A stretch of DNA of 64,000 nt from Micromonospora lupini str. Lupac 08 (lineage in GTDB: Bacteria; Actinomycetota; Actinomycetes; Mycobacteriales; Micromonosporaceae). Positions 42,841 through 51,756 of this stretch are shown in pieces (positions within the stretch are counted from its first letter, which is position 1; every line of letters starts with the position of its first letter). Below the pieces are notes generated by a model. That model was not told where the DNA came from. It saw nothing but the letters and a program-made list of their open reading frames with translations, and did not search any database. Made by a program: the position numbers and the translations under genes. The stretch lies in contig NZ_HF570108.1 in the NCBI RefSeq assembly GCF_000297395.2, forward strand, positions 5,441,700 to 5,505,699. The letters run 5' to 3'.

Positions 42841-44353
42841 GCGGTCGGGGGTGTCTGCGCAGGGTATGCAGCAGGACGAACAGGAGCAGGGCGGTCATCG
42901 CCACCGCGCCGGGGGCCTTGGTGAAGCGGGCCAGGTTGGTGCCGTCGGGCAGGGCCAGGAAGGTCGCCGCCCCGGCCGGCAGCAGGAACCACGTCGTCCG
43001 GGCGGCGGTGAGCGCGAGCAGCACCAGCGGCCAGGTCGCGTACCAGGGGTGGAAGACCGGGGACAGGACGACCGTGGCGGCCAGCGCCAGGCCGGCGCCG
43101 TGCAGTGTGACCCACTGGCGGGCCAGGGCCGGATCACCCGAGGCCCGCAGGTCCCGCCAGGCCCTCCACCACAGGACCACCAACACGACCGCGAGCAGCA
43201 GCAGCGCCACCGCCCGGGTCACGGGCACCGCCCGCGGGTCCCGCCCGACCAGCGCGCCGGCGTAGTCCACCACCAGGCCGACGGCGGTGGGCGGTGACGT
43301 CCACTGCTCGGAGTCCCCGCTGCGGGTCAGCCCACCCACCCAGCCGAACCCGAGCCCGGACAGCGCCGAGGTGACAAGCAGCGCAGCCAGCAGCCCGCCG
43401 GCCAGCCAACCGCCGTCGCGCAGCAGCGCCCGTACGGTGTGCCGGCCGTGCACCGCCGCCAGCGCGGCGAACGGCGCCACCACCACGGCGGTGGCCTTCA
43501 CCGTGACCGCCAGACCGAGCAGTGCCCCGGCGACGAACAGCGCCGCCGGTCGACCCGGCCGCCGGATCACCAGCAGCAGCCCACACAGCAGCAGCCCGAG
43601 CATCACTGCGTCGTTGTGCACCCCGCCCACCAGGTGCACGCCGATCACCGGGGCGGCAAGCGCCAACCAGGCGGCCCGGCGGGTCGGCACGCCCGCCGCC
43701 CGCGCCAGGCCGGGCAGGCAGAACGCCGCCAGCAGCAGGCCGGCCACGGCGATGACCCGTAGCGCCACGATCGTGCCGGTGAGACCTCCACCGACACTCA
43801 CCGCGAGCGCCGCGAGCAGCACGAAGACCGGGCCGTACGGAGCGGGCGTGTCCCGCCAGATCGGCGCCACCGCGTCCACCCAGGGGCAGCCGGCCGCCGC
43901 CACCGGAACCGCGTACGGGTCGACGCCGTGCGCGTACGTCCAGCCCTGACAGGCGTACGAGTAGACGTCCCGGCTGCCCAGCGGCGGCGCGGCAAGCAGC
44001 GGCAGGAGCCACAGCCCGGCGGTGACGTACGCCCACCGGCCCGACGGCGCGCCGGCGCGCAGTGACCACCAGGCCCCGACCAGCAGCGCCGTGCCGATGA
44101 GCCAGCAGGTGAGCGTCGCCGGGCCGGCCGGCGCTCGCCAGATCGACGGTGGGGCGCTGCCCAGCGGGGCGTCGGGCAGCGCCCCACCGAGATACCCGGC
44201 GACGGTGAGCAGGACCGCGCCGGCCAGGCCCGCGTACCGGGCGCGCCGTGCCCGCACCGGTCCGGCCGGCAACAGGCCGGACGCCGACGAACCAGCCGAT
44301 GATGCGGCGGCCGGCGGGCCGGGAGGCGGCGGCGGCGCGCCGGGAGCGGTCAC
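42836..44353 (-). CDS. MptB-like polyprenol-phosphomannose mannosyltransferase
   Basis: A 505-aa membrane protein with about twelve helices. It matches the actinobacterial alpha-1,6-mannosyltransferase family MptB: SRDVYSYACQGWTYAHGVDPYAVPV holds the early acidic residue of GT-C enzymes; IWRDTPAPYGPVFVLLA, HLVGGVHNDAVMLGLL and SPVFHPWYATWPLVLLAL are family segments. It would use lipid-linked mannose to extend mannan-type glycolipids outside the membrane. The GTG at 44353 follows AAGG; the Pro-rich N-terminus is poorly conserved. It is a tandem paralogue of the gene at 44368, only 14 bp away. Confidence 0.82.
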   Translation of the reverse strand: MTAPGAPPPPPGPPAAASSAGSSASGLLPAGPVRARRARYAGLAGAVLLTVAGYLGGALPDAPLGSAPPSIWRAPAGPATLTCWLIGTALLVGAWWSLRAGAPSGRWAYVTAGLWLLPLLAAPPLGSRDVYSYACQGWTYAHGVDPYAVPVAAAGCPWVDAVAPIWRDTPAPYGPVFVLLAALAVSVGGGLTGTIVALRVIAVAGLLLAAFCLPGLARAAGVPTRRAAWLALAAPVIGVHLVGGVHNDAVMLGLLLCGLLLVIRRPGRPAALFVAGALLGLAVTVKATAVVVAPFAALAAVHGRHTVRALLRDGGWLAGGLLAALLVTSALSGLGFGWVGGLTRSGDSEQWTSPPTAVGLVVDYAGALVGRDPRAVPVTRAVALLLLAVVLVVLWWRAWRDLRASGDPALARQWVTLHGAGLALAATVVLSPVFHPWYATWPLVLLALTAARTTWFLLPAGAATFLALPDGTNLARFTKAPGAVAMTALLLFVLLHTLRRHPRPR

Positions 44354-44367
44354 CGGCGCACCTTCCC

Positions 44368-45777
44368 TCAGTCGGCGGCGACCGGTTGACGTGCCGCCCG
44401 AGCCGACCGTACCAACCGGATGACCAGCACGATCACCAACAGCGTCATCAGCGGCGCACCGACCGACTTGGTGAACCGGGGCAGCCCGGTGCCGTCCGGC
44501 AGCACCAGGAACGAGGCGACCAGGGCCACCACGGTGAACCAGCCGGTCCGCCGGGCGGTGGCCGCGAGCACCGTGAGGGGCCAGATCCAGTACCAGGGGT
44601 GGAACAGCGGCGCGAGGGCGACAGTGGCGGCCAGCGCCAGGGCGCCGTGCCACAGCGGCTCCCGGGTGCGAGCCCGCCACCAGAGCCAGACCAGCAGCAG
44701 CGCCAGCACCGCCACGCCGATCCCCCGGGTGACCGGCAGCGCGTCGACGTGCGCGCCGAACGGCACCGCCAGGTAGCCGACGGTCTGGCCGACAGCCGTG
44801 GACGGCGACGTCCAGGCGATCACGTCACTGCCGCTGGCCAGCCCGGCGACCCAGCCGAAGTCCAGTCCGGCGGCGAAGGTCACCCCGACCACGACCGCGA
44901 CCGCGCCGCCGACCACCCAGCCGCCGTGCCGGATCAGCGCGCGGATCGAGTACCCGCCGACGATCGCGGTCAGCGCCGCGAAGGGCACCACGACGAGCGC
45001 CGTCACCTTGATCGCGGCGGCCAGGCCGAGCAGCGCGCCACCGGCGAGCAGCGGACCGGGGCGGCCGGGCCGGGAGGCGATCACCGCCAGCCCGGCGACA
45101 AGCAGGCCGACCATCAGCGCGTCGTTGTGCGCGCCACCCACCAGGTGCACGGCGACCAGCGGGCAGGCGAGCGTCAGCCAGACCGCCCGACCGGCCGGTA
45201 CGCCGGCTCGCCGGGCCAGCACCGGCAGGCTGACCGCGGTCAGCGCCACCCCCGCCACGGCGATCAGCCGGAACGCCACGATCGCGCCGGTCAGGGAGCC
45301 GGTGGCCTTGACGACCGCGCCGGAGAGCACCACGAACAGCGGCCCGTACGGTGCCGGTGTGTCGCGCCAGATGTAGGAGATGGTGTCCAGCCAGGGGCAG
45401 GGCAGCGCCGATACGCCCTGCTCGTACGGGTTGATCCCGGCGGCGTAGCTGGCGCCCTGGCAGGCGTACGCGTAGACGTCGCGGCTGGCCAGCGGCGGCG
45501 CGATCAGCACCGGCAGCAGCCACAGCCCGACGGTGACAAGCGCCCAGCGGGTCGACGGCACGTTGTCGCGCAGCGACCACCAGGCGTACGCCAGCAGCGC
45601 GGTGCCGACCAGCCAGGCGGCGAGGACCAGTGGCCCGTTCGGGCCCTGCCAGATGCTGACCGGGGTGGCTCGCAGGGGTGACCCGGGAAGGGCGCCGCCG
45701 AGGAACGCGGCGACGGCGAGCAACGCCGATCCGACCAGTCCGGTCCAGCGCGCGAGGTGGTGAGGCACGCCGGACAT
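44368..45777 (-). CDS. MptB-like polyprenol-phosphomannose mannosyltransferase (paralogue)
   Basis: A 469-aa membrane protein with the same layout as its downstream paralogue: ASRDVYAYACQGASYAAGINPYEQG, SYIWRDTPAPYGPLFVVLSG, HLVGGAHNDALMVGLL, and LFHPWYWIWPLTVLA. The ATG at 45777 gives a short N-terminus. The two genes form an operon and probably arose by duplication; they may act in sequence or on different acceptors in cell-envelope mannan. It overlaps none of the divergent gene, whose start is 36 bp away. Confidence 0.82.
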   Translation of the reverse strand: MSGVPHHLARWTGLVGSALLAVAAFLGGALPGSPLRATPVSIWQGPNGPLVLAAWLVGTALLAYAWWSLRDNVPSTRWALVTVGLWLLPVLIAPPLASRDVYAYACQGASYAAGINPYEQGVSALPCPWLDTISYIWRDTPAPYGPLFVVLSGAVVKATGSLTGAIVAFRLIAVAGVALTAVSLPVLARRAGVPAGRAVWLTLACPLVAVHLVGGAHNDALMVGLLVAGLAVIASRPGRPGPLLAGGALLGLAAAIKVTALVVVPFAALTAIVGGYSIRALIRHGGWVVGGAVAVVVGVTFAAGLDFGWVAGLASGSDVIAWTSPSTAVGQTVGYLAVPFGAHVDALPVTRGIGVAVLALLLVWLWWRARTREPLWHGALALAATVALAPLFHPWYWIWPLTVLAATARRTGWFTVVALVASFLVLPDGTGLPRFTKSVGAPLMTLLVIVLVIRLVRSARAARQPVAAD

Positions 45778-45812
45778 GCTGCCAGTACGGTTGTCGCGGT
45801 ACGGAGGTGGGC

Positions 45813-47411
45813 ATGCGGCGCAGTCGGGTGGTGGCGGTGGCCACCGGTTCCGCAGTCGTGCTCGGCGCGCTCTGGCTGGCCCTGCCACTGATGGGCTCGG
45901 ACCTCGCCGCGCAGGTAGCCCGTTCGGACTTCTTCGCCGCCCATGGCCCGACCCCGATCGATCTGCGCTGGTACGGCGGGGTGCAGCAGTTCGGCTACAG
46001 CCTGGTGTCCCAGCCGGTGATGGCCCTGCTCGGCGTGCGGGTGACAGGTGCGCTGGCCCTGGTGGCGTCGGCCGCCGCGCTCGCCGCGCTGCTGGTCCGC
46101 AGCCCGGTGCCCCGACCACTGCTGGGCAGTCTGGTCGGCGTGGTCACGCTTGCCGGAAACCTGGTCTCCGGCCGGGTGACGTACGCCCTGGGGGTGGCGT
46201 TCGGGCTGGCCGCGCTGCTCGCGCTCACGCTCGGCCGCCCGACCAGGGTGCCGCGGCTCGGACTCGCCGCGGCCTGTGCGCTGCTGGCCTCGGCGACGAG
46301 CCCGGTGGCGGGCCTGTTCGTCGGCCTGGTGGGTGTGGCGCTGCTGCTCACCCGCCGCTACGCCGACGGTCTGGCGCTCGGTGTCGCGGCGGCCGTGCCC
46401 CTCGCCACGACCGCGCTGCTCTTCGGCGACGGCGGCTGGATGAACATCAGCCGCACCGACACCCTGCGCGCGGTGGTGACCAGCCTGGTGGTGGCGGCGC
46501 TGGTGGCGTACCGGCCGGTGCGGTTCGGCGCGCTCCTCGCCGCCGCCGGGGTGCTCGCCGCCGCGGCGGTGCACACCCCCGTCGGGTTGAACGCGACGAG
46601 GCTGGCGACGATGTTCGCGCTGCCGGTCCTCGCTGCCGCCGCCCGGCCGCCGACCTGGCTCTCCGCCCGCCTGGCCCGCCGCTCGGGCTCCGGCGGCGCG
46701 CCGACCCGCCGCGCCCGGCTGCTGGGCGCGGTGGCCCTGGCCGCGCTGCTGGTGGCCGTCTGCGGGTGGCAGCCGCCGGTGGTCCCCGCCGACCTGCGCG
46801 GCATCGGCGACCCGACAAGCGCGCCCGGCTACCACGCGCCGCTGCGCGCGTTCCTGGCCGGGCAGCGGCTCACCGGCCGGGTCGAGGTGCCGCCGACGCG
46901 CAACTACTGGGAGGCGGCCCGCCTCGGCGAGGTGCCGCTGGCCCGGGGCTGGCTGCGGCAGGCCGACATCGACCGCAACCCGCTGTTCTTCACCACGGTT
47001 CCCGGCGCGGCGGGCACCGGCGTGCCGCTGACCCCGGCCAGCTACCGGGCGTGGCTGGCGGAGAACGCCGTGCAGTACGTGGCGGTGCCGGACGCCCCGC
47101 TGTCCTGGGTGGGGCGGGCCGAGGCGGAGCTGGTCGAGGGCGGCCTGCCGTACCTCACGCCCGCCTGGACCGGCGCGCACTGGCGGGTCTGGGCGGTGGC
47201 CGACCCGACGCCGCTGATCGCCGCGCCCGCCGAACTGGTCCGCGCCGACGGCGCGGCACTCACCTTCCGGGCACCGACCGCCGGCCCGGTCGCGGTCCGC
47301 GTCCGGCACAGCCGCTGGCTGACCGCGTCCGGCGGCGCCACCGTCTCCGCCGACGGCGACTGGACCAGCGTCACCGTCCCCCACGCCGGCGAGTACACCG
47401 TCGGCAGTTGA
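45813..47411 (+). CDS. Polytopic membrane protein of unknown function
   Basis: A 532-aa protein with about nine or ten hydrophobic segments in the first 360 residues and a ~160-aa soluble C-terminal domain. An early outward loop contains PTPIDLRWYGGVQQFGYSLVSQPVMALLGV. The ATG at 45813 follows GGAGG. Its overall shape (membrane core and beta-rich end, GAALTFRAPTAGPVAVRVRHSRWLTAS) resembles actinobacterial arabinosyl/mannosyl transferase-like proteins, but I cannot assign a family. It is divergent from the mptB-like pair and convergent with glnE, 6 bp away. Confidence 0.72.
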   Translation: MRRSRVVAVATGSAVVLGALWLALPLMGSDLAAQVARSDFFAAHGPTPIDLRWYGGVQQFGYSLVSQPVMALLGVRVTGALALVASAAALAALLVRSPVPRPLLGSLVGVVTLAGNLVSGRVTYALGVAFGLAALLALTLGRPTRVPRLGLAAACALLASATSPVAGLFVGLVGVALLLTRRYADGLALGVAAAVPLATTALLFGDGGWMNISRTDTLRAVVTSLVVAALVAYRPVRFGALLAAAGVLAAAAVHTPVGLNATRLATMFALPVLAAAARPPTWLSARLARRSGSGGAPTRRARLLGAVALAALLVAVCGWQPPVVPADLRGIGDPTSAPGYHAPLRAFLAGQRLTGRVEVPPTRNYWEAARLGEVPLARGWLRQADIDRNPLFFTTVPGAAGTGVPLTPASYRAWLAENAVQYVAVPDAPLSWVGRAEAELVEGGLPYLTPAWTGAHWRVWAVADPTPLIAAPAELVRADGAALTFRAPTAGPVAVRVRHSRWLTASGGATVSADGDWTSVTVPHAGEYTVGS

Positions 47412-47417
47412 CGGGCG

Positions 47418-50400
47418 CTACGCCTCCAGGACCCGCTGGGCGGCGGCGCGGGAGCGCCGGCCGGTGCGCAGGTACTCGTCGAGGAACTCCCCCGGGTCGT
47501 CGCGCCCGAGCAGCCGGACCACCCCGGCCAGCTCCACACCGTGTCGGGGAAGCTGATCGCCGACGCGGCCGCGGACCAGCATCAACGCGTTGCGGACCTG
47601 AGCGGCCAAACTCCATCCGGCGGCCATCTCGGCGGCGTCCGCCGGGTCGATCAGGCCGGCCCGCTCTGCCGCCGCGAGGGCATCGAGGGTACGCGTGCCG
47701 CGCAGCGCCGGGACCGCGCCCGCGTGCCGGAGCTGGACGAGCTGGACCGCCCACTCCACGTCGGCCAACCCGCCCCGGCCCAGCTTGGTGTGGGTGGCCG
47801 GGTCGGCGCCGCGCGGCAGCCGCTCGGTCTCCACCCGGGCCTTGATCCGGCGGATCTCCACGACCTGCTCGCGGGTCAGCCCGTCCGCCGGGTAGCGCAC
47901 CGGCTCGATCATCGCCTCGAACTCGGCGCCCAGGTCGGCGTCGCCGCAGACGAACCGGGCGCGCAGCAGCGCCTGCGCCTCCCACACCCGCGACCAGCGG
48001 GCGTAGTACTGCGCGTACGCCGCGAGGCTGCGCACCAGCGGACCCTGCCGGCCCTCGGGACGCAGGTCGGCGTCGACGCCGAGCGGCGGGTCGGGGGCGG
48101 GCACCCCGAGCAGTCGGCGCAGCTCCTCGGCGATCGCGTGTGCGGCGGCGCTGGCGGCGCTCTCGCTGGCCCCGGCGGGCGGGTCGTAGACGAAGAGCAC
48201 GTCGGCGTCGGAGAGGTAGTTCGACTCGTACCCGCCCAGCCGGCCCATCCCGATCACCGCGAACCGCAGCCCCTCCGGGGCCGGCTGGCTGGCCCGGGCG
48301 GCGCGCAGCGCGGCGGCGAGAGTGGCGTCGGTGACGTCGGAGAGCGCCGTACCGACCTCGGTGATGTCGGCCAGGCCGACGGCCGGCCGGGTCGTGCCGT
48401 CCGGTCGCGTCGGGGTGGGGGCGAGCGCGCCCGCGCGGCAGAGCAGGTCGGCGCACGCCACCCGGACCAGTTCCCGGCGGCGCAGCGCCCGCACCGCGCG
48501 GGTCGCCTCGACCGGGTCGGTGTGTCGGGCCGCCGCCGCCAGGAAGCCCTCCCGGAGGATCTCGCGGGGGCGCGGCGCCAGCTCGTTCTCCTCGGCCAGC
48601 AGCCGCAGCGCCTCCGGATCCCGGGCCAGCAGGTCGGCGACGTACCGGGAGAGGGCCAGGACCCGGGCCAGCCGCCGGGCGACGGGACCGCCGTCGCGCA
48701 GCAACCGCAGGTACCAGGGGGTGCTGCCCAGCTTGTCGGAGACCTTGCGGTAGTTGAGCAGCCCCCGGTCCGGCTCCGGCGCGTCGGCGAACTCGCTCAG
48801 CAGCACCGGCAGCAGGGTCCGCTGGATGGCCGCGGTGCGGCTCACCCCGCCGGTGAGGGCCTGGAGGTGACGCAGCGCCCCCGCCGGGTCGGCGAACCCG
48901 AGGATCTCCAACCGGTGCCGGGCGGCCTCCGGCGTGAGCCGCAACCCGTCGGCCGGCACCCGGGCCACCGACTCCAACAGCGGCCGGTAGAGCAGCTTGG
49001 CGTGCAGCCGGCGTACCTCGGTGGCGTGGGTGACCCACTCGGCCCGGAAGCTCTCCACGGCGCTGCGCCCCGGGGTGGCCGTGAAACCCAGCGCGGCGGC
49101 CAGCCAGCGCAGCGCGGACGGCTCGGTGGGCACGGTGTGCGTACGCCGCAGGGCCTGCAACTGGAGCCGGTGCTCGACGCCGCGCAGGAAGCGGTAACCG
49201 CGCAGCAGCGACTCACCGTCGGCGCGACCGACGTAGCCGCCGGCGACAAGCGCGCGCAGCGCCGGGATCGTGCCCGGGGCCCGCAGCGTCTCGTCGCCGC
49301 GGCCGTGTACGAGTTGCAGGAGCTGGACGGCGAACTCGATGTCGCGCAGTCCGCCGGGACCACGCTTGATCTCGCGTTCCAGCTCCTTCGGCGGGACGTT
49401 GTCGATGATCCGGCGGCGCATCGCGCGGACGTCCTCGACCGCCTCGGGTCGTTCGGCGGCCCGCCACACCAGCGGAGCGAGCTGGTCGATCCACTCCTGG
49501 GCCAGCGGCAGGTCCCCGGCGGCCGGACGCGCCTTGAGCAGCGCCTGGAACTCCCACGTACGCGCCCACCGCCGGTAGTAGGCCAGGTGGCTGGCGAGGG
49601 TACGCACCAGCGGGCCCCGGTTGCCCTCGGGCCGCAGCGCGGCGTCCACCGGCCAGGCGACCAGCCCGCAGATGTTGATCAGCCGGGCCGCCACAAGCGT
49701 CGCGGCGGGCAGGTCACCGTCCTCGGCCGCCACGAAGATCACGTCCACGTCGGAGACGTAGTTCAGTTCACCGCCGCCGCACTTGCCCATCGCCACCACG
49801 GCCAGCCGGGGTCGCTCGGTGCCCTCCGCCAGCTCGTCGACGGCGATCTCGTACGCCGCGGCAAGCGTCGCGTCGGCGAGCGCCGACAGCGCCGCCATGG
49901 TCTGCTCCAGGGCACGGCCGCCGGTGAGGTCGGCCGCCGCGATCCGCAGCAACGCCAGCCGGTACGCGGTCCGCAGCACCGCCACGGGGTTGCCGTCGCC
50001 GGCCGGTTCCAGTCGACCCTCGGCGATCGGCGCGAGCCCGTCCGACGCGGTGCGCAGCGCCAGGCAGTGCTCCGGATTCGCCACCAGATGATCACCGAGC
50101 GCCGACGACGCGCCGAGGACGGCGATCAGCCGACGCCGCAGCCCGGGGTCGGCATGCAGCTCCGCGATCAGCGGGGAGCCGCCGGTCGTGCCAGCCGTCG
50201 TGCCGGCGGGCTTGCCGCCGGTCGTGCCGGGTGCGGTGCCGGCGGTCTTGCCGCCGGTCGTACCGGGTGCGGTGCCGCTTGTCGTGGCGGCGGTCGTACC
50301 GGGTGCGGTGCCGCTTGTCGTGGCGGCGGTCGTGGCGGCGCTCGTGCCGCCGCCGCTCGTGCCGCCGGTCGTGCTGGCTGCGGTGCCGGTGGCGCGGGCG

Positions 50401-50639
50401 CGGCGTTCGGCCTCGACGACGCGGTGCAGTTGGCGTAGCGCCAGATCCGGGTCGGCGGCCCGGGACAGCGCGGCGAGCAGCTCCGCGGCCGTCTCTTCGA
50501 CCGGCTCCTGCTCGACCGGCCGCCAGAGGCCCAGCCCGTCCGGGCCGAGCAGGTCGGCGGCGCGGGCGCCGCCGTCGCCGTCGGCGACGCCGAAGCCGTA
50601 GCGGGCGAGCCGGCCCGGCGCCCTCGTCGGCCGACTCAT
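47418..50639 (-). CDS. glnE: Glutamine synthetase adenylyltransferase/deadenylylase
   Basis: A 1073-aa bifunctional enzyme that attaches AMP to, and removes it from, a tyrosine of GlnA. It has two nucleotidyltransferase domains: MGKCGGGELNYVSDVDV near residue 284 and MGRLGGYESNYLSDADV near residue 798, each with paired aspartates. The ATG at 50639 overlaps the stop of the upstream amidotransferase by one base. An unusual insert of about 65 Thr/Gly/Ala residues lies near residues 85-150, encoded by tandem DNA repeats; without it the length is near the usual ~1000 aa. Target is GlnA (Y402), not GlnA2. Confidence 0.95.
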   Translation of the reverse strand: MSRPTRAPGRLARYGFGVADGDGGARAADLLGPDGLGLWRPVEQEPVEETAAELLAALSRAADPDLALRQLHRVVEAERRARATGTAASTTGGTSGGGTSAATTAATTSGTAPGTTAATTSGTAPGTTGGKTAGTAPGTTGGKPAGTTAGTTGGSPLIAELHADPGLRRRLIAVLGASSALGDHLVANPEHCLALRTASDGLAPIAEGRLEPAGDGNPVAVLRTAYRLALLRIAAADLTGGRALEQTMAALSALADATLAAAYEIAVDELAEGTERPRLAVVAMGKCGGGELNYVSDVDVIFVAAEDGDLPAATLVAARLINICGLVAWPVDAALRPEGNRGPLVRTLASHLAYYRRWARTWEFQALLKARPAAGDLPLAQEWIDQLAPLVWRAAERPEAVEDVRAMRRRIIDNVPPKELEREIKRGPGGLRDIEFAVQLLQLVHGRGDETLRAPGTIPALRALVAGGYVGRADGESLLRGYRFLRGVEHRLQLQALRRTHTVPTEPSALRWLAAALGFTATPGRSAVESFRAEWVTHATEVRRLHAKLLYRPLLESVARVPADGLRLTPEAARHRLEILGFADPAGALRHLQALTGGVSRTAAIQRTLLPVLLSEFADAPEPDRGLLNYRKVSDKLGSTPWYLRLLRDGGPVARRLARVLALSRYVADLLARDPEALRLLAEENELAPRPREILREGFLAAAARHTDPVEATRAVRALRRRELVRVACADLLCRAGALAPTPTRPDGTTRPAVGLADITEVGTALSDVTDATLAAALRAARASQPAPEGLRFAVIGMGRLGGYESNYLSDADVLFVYDPPAGASESAASAAAHAIAEELRRLLGVPAPDPPLGVDADLRPEGRQGPLVRSLAAYAQYYARWSRVWEAQALLRARFVCGDADLGAEFEAMIEPVRYPADGLTREQVVEIRRIKARVETERLPRGADPATHTKLGRGGLADVEWAVQLVQLRHAGAVPALRGTRTLDALAAAERAGLIDPADAAEMAAGWSLAAQVRNALMLVRGRVGDQLPRHGVELAGVVRLLGRDDPGEFLDEYLRTGRRSRAAAQRVLEA
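50185..50390. repeat. Tandem repeats inside glnE
   Basis: A perfect 36-bp unit is repeated at 50260 and 50296, with degenerate copies on both sides. Units are multiples of three, so the glnE frame is kept and gives Thr/Gly/Ala repeats. Confidence 0.85.
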
Positions 50640-51406
50640 CAGTGCCCGAGCAGCGGCAGGCCGCGCCTCGTCGTGCTGTCGTCCAGCTCGCCGAGGGCCA
50701 GTGCCGCGAACCGGGCGGCGAACGGCTGCCAGACCTCCTCGACGTCGACCATCACCGCGTCGCAGGCAGCCACGACCAGCTCCGGGTCGTAGCCCAGCTC
50801 GGCGAGCTGCGCCGAGTCGGTGGCCCAGTCGGCGATCATCGCGGTGTCGCACTCGATGTGGAACTGCAGCCCCCAGGCCCGGTCGCCGAGCCGGAACGCC
50901 TGGTGCGGGTACCGGGTGGAGGCCGCCAGCAGGGTGGCGCCCCGGGGCAGCTCGGTGATCTCGTCGGAGTGCCACTGGAGCACGTCCGGGATCAGCGGCA
51001 CGTACCGGAACAGCGTGTCGCCCTCGGCGGCGTCGCGCCGACCGACCACGCCCGGCCCGATCTCCGGCCCGGACGGGCTCCGCTCGACCAGCCCGGCGTG
51101 CGCGGTGGCGAGCAACTGCGCGCCCAGGCAGACGGCAAGGGTGGGCACCCGGTACCGGACGGCCTTGCGCAGCAGCCCCTCCACTGCCGGGAACCACGGT
51201 GCGCCGGGCGAGCCGTCCGGCAGCGGGTACGCCTGCTGGTCGCCGCCGAGCACCACAAGCGCCGCGTACCCCTCCAGGTCGGCGGGGAGTTCGTCACCGG
51301 CGTGCGGGCGGACCACCCACAGCTCCAGCCCAGCCTCGGTCAGCCACTCACCCAACCGGCGTGCGTCGTCGGTCGGGTCGTTCTCGATCACCAGCGCGGT
51401 TGCCAC
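50639..51406 (-). CDS. Class I glutamine amidotransferase-like protein
   Basis: A 255-aa GATase1 domain protein of the GMP-synthase-like type. The nucleophile C93 is in AVCLGAQLLA; H183 and E185 are in LQFHIE. It lacks an acceptor domain, so it is a stand-alone hydrolase, possibly acting on gamma-glutamyl compounds. The GTG at 51406 gives the typical ALVIENDPTDDARRLGEWL opening. It is translationally coupled to glnE (TGATG), suggesting a link to nitrogen control. This order is seen in other actinobacteria. Confidence 0.88.
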   Translation of the reverse strand: MATALVIENDPTDDARRLGEWLTEAGLELWVVRPHAGDELPADLEGYAALVVLGGDQQAYPLPDGSPGAPWFPAVEGLLRKAVRYRVPTLAVCLGAQLLATAHAGLVERSPSGPEIGPGVVGRRDAAEGDTLFRYVPLIPDVLQWHSDEITELPRGATLLAASTRYPHQAFRLGDRAWGLQFHIECDTAMIADWATDSAQLAELGYDPELVVAACDAVMVDVEEVWQPFAARFAALALGELDDSTTRRGLPLLGH

Positions 51407-51513
51407 GCGTCGAGGCTAGCCGGTACGTCCCACAGCGCCACGCCCCGCCACGGTCCACGCCACTCGGCCGCTTCCCGCCCGTACGCCGAGGGTTCGACAC
51501 CGACGGGTTCGCC

Positions 51514-51713
51514 GACGGTCCCGGCCGACGGGCGCGTCGGCGTTCGCGGCCGGTGCGTGCACCGACGGTCGCGGCCGATGGGCGCGTCGGCGTTCGCGGC
51601 CGGTGCGTGCACCGACGGTCCCGGCCGACGGGCGCGTCGGCGTTCGCGGCCGGTGCGTGCACCGACGGTCGCGGCCGATGGGCGCGTCGGCGTTCGCGGC
51701 CGGACCGTGTGCC
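51514..51713. repeat. Four-copy 50-bp tandem repeat
   Basis: Units start at 51514, 51564, 51614 and 51664. Copies 1 and 3 share TCCCGGCCGACGGG, while 2 and 4 share TCGCGGCCGATGGG, so the array is a duplicated 100-bp pair. It fills most of the 350-bp gap between the amidotransferase and the carboxypeptidase. The unit is not a multiple of three and no gene is supported. Confidence 0.9.
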
Positions 51714-51742
51714 GGCGTCGACGGCCGGCGTTCGGGGATCGT

Positions 51743-51748
51743 TAGGCT
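51743..51748 (+). promoter_or_regulatory. -10 element for the carboxypeptidase gene, probably leaderless
   Basis: TAGGCT lies eight bases before the GTG at 51757, directly after the 50-bp repeat array. Confidence 0.5.
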
Positions 51749-51756
51749 CTGCGTTT

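Noticed and set aside
44248-45681. 477-codon plus-strand frame opposite the mptB-like genes
   Set aside because: Gln/Arg/His-rich antisense shadow; the minus-strand genes have clear membrane-protein sequence and family motifs.
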